From Siphonodentalium dalli (taxonomy: Eukaryota; Mollusca; Scaphopoda; Gadilida; Siphonodentaliidae), in contig CP136063.1 in NCBI GenBank assembly GCA_032622095.1, positions 118,504,723-118,568,722 of the forward strand: 64,000 nucleotides of DNA, given 5' to 3'. Of this stretch, positions 56,937-64,000 are shown one piece after another. A program made the position numbers and the translations under genes. The notes under the pieces were generated by a model, which made no database searches, was not told where the DNA came from, and worked only from the letters and a program-made list of their open reading frames with translations. Each line of letters begins with the position of its first letter. Positions within the stretch are counted from its first letter, which is position 1.

Positions 56937-57381
56937 TAGATGGTATATTTCGACCATTATTTTGACTAAGATGGCTTCTACGTGGTCCACTATAGGAAGC
57001 GAAGAAATGACGTTACCAATGTTGGGTCTCACTAAAGGCATACGGTACCGGCGAAGGCCGTCGAATACCGGCGAAGTCCCATAAGTGTAAAACAAAATGA
57101 GTTCTTTGTTATTAATGACACAGAAAATAAACAACTGCGGCTAAACTAAAGTCGAGTGAGTATGTCGACGACTGGATATTGGAAATCCAGCATAATATTT
57201 ATTGTTTTAAGCCGCTAGTTTACGTTGGACTTCAACAGTCTTCGGCGGCCTCCTTTGAGCGACCGTTTCAATTTCCAATTCATTTATCACGTGATTATAT
57301 TATGGGTCGATGCGCACTGCGAATGGCTGAAAAAAGAAGTCATATTTGTTGAATAATAGACATGATACAGGTGAGATAAAT

Positions 57382-58322
57382 CAGGGTTTCCGCTATATCG
57401 GCAGGGGGTCCCCTTGACGGCCCCGTTCCCCTCGCCAAGTTTTCCCCTCCTGCCATACCCCAGGACATACTGCATGTCTATAAAGGTATAAAGATGTTTA
57501 AAACTTCTGAATTTTGTTGGAATAGTACTAAGGAATTTTAAAAGGTGAATTTATTTTATATCTTGTGAGTGTACACACTCTAAACGCGTTGTTATACAGA
57601 AAATTGAAACAGGAAGTGATCGGAACTGACATAGCTAGAAGCTATGCCTTTGAGGCTGGTTAGTTACCTTGCGGTTAGTACCCGGTTATGTTATGCAAAA
57701 CAGCAGTATTTTAATTGTACCTGTCATGTTTTATACCGCAAAATATACTGTTCACTTTGTAATAGAGCGAGAGAGAAATGTGGGAGTAGCCGCACCGGGC
57801 ATCAAGGCATCTTACCACTGCCCACAAAGAATACTCATCGGCCAGATATGTAATCAGCCTTCTATATTTACACTGCAGCTGCTAAAATATATTCCGATAC
57901 GTTATGCATCCGAAATATCTGCTAAAATATATTCTGATACGTTATGCATCCGAAATATCTGCTAAAATATATTCCGATACATTATGCATCCGAAATATCT
58001 GCTGGGTCTTCCACAGTGAGTCTTTTAACATTAACGAGCGTGTTTAACTCGGGATCCAAATTACTGGTGTTCTGTACTTCGTAAATTAATTTATATCTAA
58101 TAAATTTACTAGTTTTAAAGTTACAGGTACATGTATAAGGTTTGATAGCTTGGCACTTGGGCAGAAATGGAACAAAGCAATCTGCCATTTCTACTCTCAC
58201 ACGATTCTATTGGCCGATATAATGAAAGTAGTTCAACCAGTGCTAAAACAGGCTACTTTTACCTGGATTTTTCCCCTTGACGGCTACCGGCCCCATTCCC
58301 CTACCCCCTAGCGGAAACCCTG
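57382..58322. mobile_element. hAT-like element, CAGGGTTTCCGCTA ends
   Basis: Inverted ends CAGGGTTTCCGCTA / TAGCGGAAACCCTG, flanked by GATAAAT on both sides (57375-57381 and 58323-58329). Seven bases match; the eighth does not. CCCCTTGACGGCC-type G/C-rich blocks are near both ends. 941 bp, non-coding, with a triplicated 40-bp segment at 57881-58000. Confidence 0.82.
57881..58000. repeat. Three exact-length 40-bp tandem units
   Basis: GCTAAAATATATTCCGATAC + GTTATGCATCCGAAATATCT repeated three times with two substitutions in total. Probably a recent slippage or gene-conversion event inside the element. Confidence 0.97.
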
Positions 58323-58527
58323 GATAAATTGATTCTGCCAATGGCATACGTTTCTTAAAAAATAGAGGCACCAGTTGCTGTAAAAACCCTGTGCACAGTT
58401 TAATGGTAAATTGTATGATAAAATCGACTTTAACCTATTTTCTTGATTGATATGACAAAATTTCGTCCAAAGTTCTTGATGCATACCTGGTCCATATATT
58501 AAGGTAAGTGGACTAATAAAATATATA

Positions 58528-59610
58528 ATGTCACTGTTTAGAAGGCCTGTGCACAAGAAACTGCTTGCAAAAATGCGAAGTTACGGTATTGATGGAAACC
58601 CCCTTGCCCGGGTTGAAACCTTCCTCACAAAGCGTCAAATGAGAGTGACCATTAAAGGTGAAACATCTCAATATGTGACGGTCGACTCAGGAGTACCTCA
58701 AAGGACTATGCTTGGTCCTCTTCTCTTATGCCATATCAATGATCTCCCAGATAGCGTCTCATCCCCGGGATAGACTATTCGCTGATGACTGTCTGCTCTA
58801 CAGATCGATCAACAACCATGAAGACTACATCACCTTGCATCAACTTGAAAACTGGGCACACCTATGGGGCATGCGATTCAATGCCAAGAAATGTTGTTAT
58901 ATTTTGTTCATCGATCCAACATCCTCATTTAGATACAAATTGGACAACCACCTACTCTTAACAGGTAACAGAAAGCCCCTACCTTGGCGTCACACTATCC
59001 AACGACATGCATTGGTCACCTCACATTGGCAAATCTGTAAACAAAGCAAATAGCACTCAAGGATTTATATGTAGGAACCTGAAAAGAGCACCAGGAAAGA
59101 GTAAACAAATCACATATATGAGACACTAGTGCGCATCAAACTAGAGTATGCAGCAGTTGTATGGGACCCTCATCTGCAGAGAGACATTGATAATTTGGAG
59201 AGGATACAGAAGAGGGCAGTAAGGTTTATCACCAGTGACTATACATCCAGAGAAGAAGGAGCAGTAACAAACATTTGAAAACATCTCATGCTACAGACTC
59301 TTGAAGGCAGGAGAACAGACCAAAGAGTGCAACTGTTTGGCAAGATAGTGCTTGAGACCAAAACATCAGAGTGGTAGGAAAATATAGGCTAAAAAATTTG
59401 TTGGCTTCAGTGCAGATAACTTTGTCCTAAGCCTGGAGTGTATCAACTCTAAACCAAGAAGAGGATTCTATGCGCTCTCTACTTCCATCAGAGGACGAAA
59501 CAACATCCAACACCACGTCTTAGTCTCATCCTGTGTTCCAATACATCCGTCAGGATCCTGCACTCAAGCCATATATACAGATACAGATGCAGACAGAAGT
59601 TTAAATTAAA
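58528..59610 (+). pseudogene. Degenerate LINE reverse-transcriptase fragment
   Basis: From 58558: LLAKMRSYGIDGNPLARVET, then VTVDSGVPQRTMLGPLL (RT motif VPQGxxLGP with Gly to Arg), HINDLPDSVSS. After a frameshift, RLFADDCLLYRSINNHEDYI (catalytic FADD at about 58779) and ENWAHLWGMRFNAKKC. Later frames give QRAVRFITSDYTSREEGAVT and a C-terminal segment ending near 59560. This is the jockey/CR1-like RT and connection region; the 5' part is missing, and at least four frame disruptions exist. It is distinct in sequence from the copies at 34230 and 35432. Confidence 0.88.
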
Positions 59611-59619
59611 TATTCTTAT

Positions 59620-60970
59620 TTTCTATCTGTTCTGTAGTGTATTATAGGCTACTATTAGATTTAGAGCAAGTGCATGATACCCTCGGATGTATTCGGATGT
59701 AGATTATTCATCATAAACTAAAGGTAATCATGCCGTAATGTGTTAGTTTTTTAAAGTTATTCAGTTACCAATCGGGTCTAGCACTTTTCCCAATTGCAGT
59801 AGACAGTAGTGTAGGCCACCTATATATGCCAATCGGTGTAATATATACCTCTAGGCTCTTATCAGTATCAGCCTATAAAATTGATAGGCGCTACAGATAT
59901 CACATCAGATTTATGAGATATTTGCAAGAACCACAAAAGTCAGCAAAACTTCATCTACATGTAGTTGAGTACAAGTTTTAGACTTGGCGTGCACATATGG
60001 TCACAATTTTATGCAAAGCACGGCAGGAAAAGACAAACTTTTATGCGGCGAACTTGCGAAGCCAATTTATTGTCCTTGAAAATAATTTATATATGTTAAA
60101 GCTGAAAAGTTGTAAAATGTGATTAGGCCTATGTCTTATTAATTTAAAGATTTAGAAGACTAACTTCATACCATACATGTGTATGTCAATTTGCAGCCAC
60201 ATAGTTGGGAATGAAGTGGTTTTGAAATTGGTGAGTACCACTCATTCAAGAGGGACACACTATAAAGTTTGTGCCGAGGCTGTATCCAAATAAAAGGAGT
60301 ATATGGGGTGTTATGTCGAATTTTCTCCATTGTTCTCAATGGATGTGAATGCAATTTTGTATGTGTCTCCGGTAGTGCTGAAATGGTTGACCTATTTTGT
60401 AGCCGGTTAACCATGATGTGTAACCAGATCATAACCAGATATCCACTATTTTCAACCTATGACTTTACACTCATTAATATTTACACCATAATATGTTCAA
60501 AATATTATCATAATTTGCTATATTAACTGTATGGCGAACTCACTTATTGTTTACACAGACAAAGATTTTATTAAACAAATAATCACCAAACACGAACGAT
60601 AAAAATCTACATGTATGTATTGACAACTTGACAGATGACACAGTGAACTAAAACTCGCAGTGTTTAAAATATATGTGTCATGCTTGACCTGTTTGTTTTG
60701 TAGTCCGACTGCTATCCGACTTGTTATCATTCGCGTTTGGGAAGAATATTGCGTGACCTATATAAATTTTTGTACATGCAAATTGCAGCAGTTTTTTACT
60801 GTCATTATAGCGATTGTGGGACTGGGCGAATATTAGGTCATGTGACTCAGATATTCTAACTACCGAGTGTTCTTTGGCTCTTTGAGATACATGATAATAG
60901 AATAGATGTGCACCATCTATAAGGATGACTGACAATAGTTAAACACAATTATGAAGTTTCATGAACTTTA
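59620..60970. other. Gene-free interval
   Basis: No exon, RNA gene or clear repeat was recognised. ORFs at 60166-60526 overlap on both strands and lack domains. Confidence 0.4.
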
Positions 60971-60979
60971 TGTATTTAA

Positions 60980-62356
60980 ACATACTCAATCTGATTTGAT
61001 GGCCCCCATATAATCAGATTCCAACAACAACAACATATTTTTAAACACCGCTTCAGCTATCAGAATCTATTAATAGCCCAAAAATAATGTTAACCACAGT
61101 TAAACTATAGTATAAAATTGCCCGAAACGTGTTATTTATCAACATGTTGTTTCACTAAATTTGGCCTTATTATCAACCAGGGTTTCCAGTAGGGGATGGG
61201 GGATTGTGGCCGTATTTTGGGAAGCACATACCCTGCGACCTATCAGGAAAAAATTGGAATGTTTATCAATGAAAAGTAGCAACATTGAAGCTCCCTACAG
61301 AAACCAAATTAAAACAGATCGTCTTTCATTGATCTCAAGTTAATGAACTAAAAGCATGTAAGCACCACAACATACAGTGGATACAACAACTTTTATAACA
61401 TTAGTAGCAATATTAAAAGCCGACATCAAAGAAAACTACCGCGGTTGGCAAAAAACACATTTTCACTCATTGTCAAGTGTACTCTAGCAGTACATGCTAT
61501 ATGCACGTTCTGCATGCTTTCTTTTTATTTTGTTCACAATACCTGTCAAAACAAAACAAGTTGGTGTAGAATCAAAATCAATTCCTCAGACGGACTGAGA
61601 TGACCTCATGCTGGATTCGTATAATGTTGTATTAATTGGATAGGGAATAAATACACTGATATAATAACTATTAATATTTTGATTGTTTTATTTTTAAGGT
61701 ATTTTTTTAGGTAAAATGCACTGTTCATTGCAGCGACTGCCAAAACTCACCCAGAATTCAGCCCCCTATTGATGATGTATAATACGCATTTTGAGGGAAA
61801 ATAGTGAGTCAGAAAGTTGGGACTTATAAAACAAAATCTACAGTAAATTAAAATGCGAGAGGATCATTACTACTAAACATTCGCCAACAAAGCATTACCC
61901 AGGATATTGTAGACAACTGTGCACGTGGTCCGCGCTACTGATTATGTCTCATTCCGGCACAAATGGAGGATTCCTTGCAATCTGTTAATCATCAGTGTCG
62001 GTGATTGCTTGTCATGTGTAAAAAGGGGGCTTAGCTAGGTCTGTGGCTATTGTGTTGTCAATATTAAGTCAAGGTTTGGAGGGGAATGCTGCCGTACTAG
62101 CGGAAACCATATATAAACACAATTGAGGCCTCTTGAATTTAGAGTTATCCATCTTCATCTGCAATTTGGTCGGCTCGTCGACTTTTTACTGGGCCACTAA
62201 TACATATAAGTCACGATGGTGAAAAATATATTTCAAAAAAGGAATATCTAATAACTCTGAGCTTTGATGGATGGGTTCCTCGACTCGAATCAAATATTTT
62301 TTTCCCCGATGCCAAAGAAGTAGTGATTTAGGAGCGTTAATTCGGATAATGCATCT
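60980..62356. mobile_element. Longer relative of the TTAA element at 11070-11536
   Basis: TTAA at 60976-60979 and 62357-62360. The left end ACATACTCAATCTGAT and the block GATTCCAACAACAACAA match the 11070 element (in reverse). The right third (62140-62310) aligns with 11255-11445, including TTTAGAGTTATCCATC, TCTAATAACTCTGAGCTTTG and GGTTCCTCGACTCGAATCAA. It has about 900 bp of extra interior with no long reading frame. Alternatively two separate fragments; ends are diverged. Confidence 0.6.
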
Positions 62357-62465
62357 TTAATAATATCTGTCTCATATTTTATTTTTAGATTGTTCTTGTT
62401 GAATTGAAATAAAAATGTTTTACAAAATAGGCTGCATTTCTATTATAATTTGATTCTCATTTCAG

Positions 62466-62532
62466 ACAAAATCTTCAAAAGAAAAGCCAATTAACATATC
62501 CAGGTTTTCTGAGCTTTCATCTTCAGCTCAAC
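62466..62532 (+). CDS. Possible internal coding exon of an unknown gene
   Basis: 67 nt framed by a pyrimidine-rich acceptor (TTTGATTCTCATTTCAG) and a consensus donor GTAAGT. One frame is open throughout and reads TKSSKEKPINISRFSELSSS then AQ, polar and Ser-rich, with one nucleotide carried over. The other two forward frames contain stops. No homology is recognised and no partner exon was found within the window. It could be an exon of a gene running off the right edge, or chance. Confidence 0.35.
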
Positions 62533-62961
62533 GTAAGTGATTCTCAATCTTAATAGTCAGCTTCAGTTAAGTGAAAGGTGTAGTTTTCTGTAGATTTTGA
62601 ATGTTAAAAAATCATGGAAACGTCAATATATCAGATTACTGTCTGTGCCTTTCCATTCAACCTTTGTTAAGTTGTACAGATGCTTATTGTTGCAGTTCTT
62701 TCTGATCGATAAAATAAAAATAATATGATTTTAGAGGGTGTTGCGGAATATTAATGGCCAGACAGAAATGACTAACCGCCCGACAGCTTATCAGGGTGAA
62801 GGGCTGTTAATGTTGGGCTGTTACTAGTAACACACTGCAATGCCCAACAGCATCATGTTGTTACTATTATTACCACTTTCTCTGTTGAAACATGAGGGAT
62901 GTGCTAAGCAGTATTTTGGAGTAGATATATCTGGAATAACAAACAAAATTTCAATGATTTA

Positions 62962-63328
62962 AAGTGATGTGAAACACTCCCGTAGCATGATCGCATAGAA
63001 ACTGAGAATAATCTTGCTCAAAGTAGTTATATTTTGCGACTATTAATCCAAAATGACAACACACATCGTTATTCTTATATATTAATTAAATGCAGTGACT
63101 CTCAATGGCGAAATCATTTGTGTTAGTTTGTCGCCGATGGTTGCGTCCCTAATCGAGATGTAAATATTTGCAATTGCGCGTAGTTCAGACGATGTTTTCT
63201 ATAGAATGGCACGCCAATCTCTTTGAAATTTTCGGCGATGTTGGTAGAATGCTACATTCCCGAGGTTGGCATAGCGCCAGAGTATTAAATTATCAATTCC
63301 ATGCATCCGAAGAAGTGCATAATATGTC
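62962..63328 (+). mobile_element. TTAA-flanked 380-bp element family, copy 3
   Basis: TTAA at 62958-62961 on the left and CTAA on the right (decayed). Collinear with 33234-33594: GTGATGTGAAACACTCC, ATGACAACACA, TTCAGACGATGTTTTCTAT, TTCGGCGATGTTGGTAGAAT and CATAATATGTC. Confidence 0.8.
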
Positions 63329-63485
63329 TAAGCTCTTTTTCAGCCCGAGCCAATGGACAAAGCATAACAATTGAATCAATGTTTATTTACGTCAGCGAAG
63401 ATATTTTGAATAGTACTAGCACGAAAATCTGAGACTCTTTTTGCCAGTCATGTGACGGGCTGATAATGATTTGACAGCTCATTAA

Positions 63486-63869
63486 CCCTTTACCCAACAA
63501 ACCGGCCAAATAAAGCTTCAACAGCCTAAAATATCTTCGGTCTGTCTCAATAGAACCATACACATATGGACATCATTGGAACCGGCTCCTTGACCACATT
63601 GTGATAGTTACAGTTATGCCCTGTGCCAATGCATTCTCTTATATATGCGAGTCGACCATAGGTCGCCTCGCATATATAAGAGAATGCATTGGCCAAAAAA
63701 GAATCTTTTTTTTAATACTTTTTACCATTTTTTTCTTACATTCTTTAACAATTTTATAATTTTTAATGTGTTAAGCCAATGCATTCTCTTATATATGCGA
63801 GGCGACCTATGGTCGACTCGCATATATAAGAGAATGCATTGGCACAGGGCCGTTCTGTTGGGTAAAGGG
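63486..63869. mobile_element. TTAA element carrying two perfect 69-nt palindromes
   Basis: TTAA at 63482-63485 and 63870-63873. Inverted ends CCCTTTACCCAACAAACCGG / CGTTCTGTTGGGTAAAGGG. Palindromes at 63625-63693 and 63775-63843 consist of 27-nt arms (GCCAATGCATTCTCTTATAT + ATGCGAG) around a TCGACC/GGTCG core, and the second is the exact reverse complement of the first. Related elements: 23400-23631 and 37816-38001. Confidence 0.9.
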
Positions 63870-64000
63870 TTAATGACCATACACATCATGTGACATCACA
63901 TTACGTGTTGAGCATTAACGCCTCCTGATGCCAGGTAAAACTGATAATGTGCAGAGAATTCACCATAAAGTGGTAATTATATGTGTATAATTATACCCCC

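Noticed and set aside
1-64000. CRISPR array
   Set aside because: The tandem repeats have no short conserved repeat with unique spacers; units are contiguous and the context is eukaryotic.

Overview
The window looks like a piece of an intron-rich animal nuclear genome. It is AT-rich and gene-poor, has GT/AG-spliced exons several kilobases apart, and is packed with LINEs, hAT elements, TTAA-flanked and other short inverted-repeat elements, and long interspersed tandem arrays. The repeat style (Gtccgtc-rich 3' tails, AGGTCAAGGTCA blocks, 'GGTGAGCTAAAA' ends) resembles marine invertebrates such as molluscs, brachiopods or hemichordates. I cannot name the lineage from sequence alone. There are no bacterial-type operons, rRNA genes, convincing tRNAs or CRISPR arrays.

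The one host gene I can reconstruct completely is PPCDC (phosphopantothenoylcysteine decarboxylase, coenzyme A synthesis). It lies on the minus strand as five exons between 33937 and 20181. All splice sites and phases agree, giving a 193-aa protein with the catalytic His, the PxMNxxMW motif and the active-site Cys in place. Its four introns hold most of the repeats between 20 and 34 kb. A second host gene is represented by its last two exons on the plus strand (13954-14020 and 16820-17003), a small membrane protein with a basic tail that I do not recognise. A third possible exon lies at 62466-62532.

Layout: 1-3.8 kb, a tandem array of ~160-bp units; 4-13 kb, dispersed repeats plus two short hAT-type elements with perfect 8-bp target duplications (6427-7470, carrying a BED zinc-finger remnant, and 10931-12892, carrying a nested TTAA element); 13-17 kb, the unknown membrane-protein gene with a 114-bp foldback element in its intron; 17-20 kb, minisatellite and repeats; 20-34 kb, PPCDC and its introns (second ~160-bp array, TTAA elements, palindromes); 34-35 kb, a dead reverse-transcriptase fragment; 35.4-43.1 kb, a LINE on the minus strand (SGNH-esterase ORF1, intact endonuclease block, broken RT) interrupted by a 1.7-kb inverted-repeat element that itself contains a TTAA element; 44-54.6 kb, two copies of a repeat with subterminal GCGCTTAAGCGC palindromes, the second split by a 4.3-kb hAT transposon (8-bp TSD, frameshifted transposase) and a 1.6-kb element; 56-64 kb, more inverted-repeat elements, another dead RT, and a striking TTAA element with two perfect 69-nt palindromes.

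I did not find a clear new defence, regulatory or biosynthetic system. The most original material is the layered transposon archaeology, several non-autonomous families with unusual palindromic architecture, and arrays whose units carry YY1-like and nuclear-receptor-like motifs.
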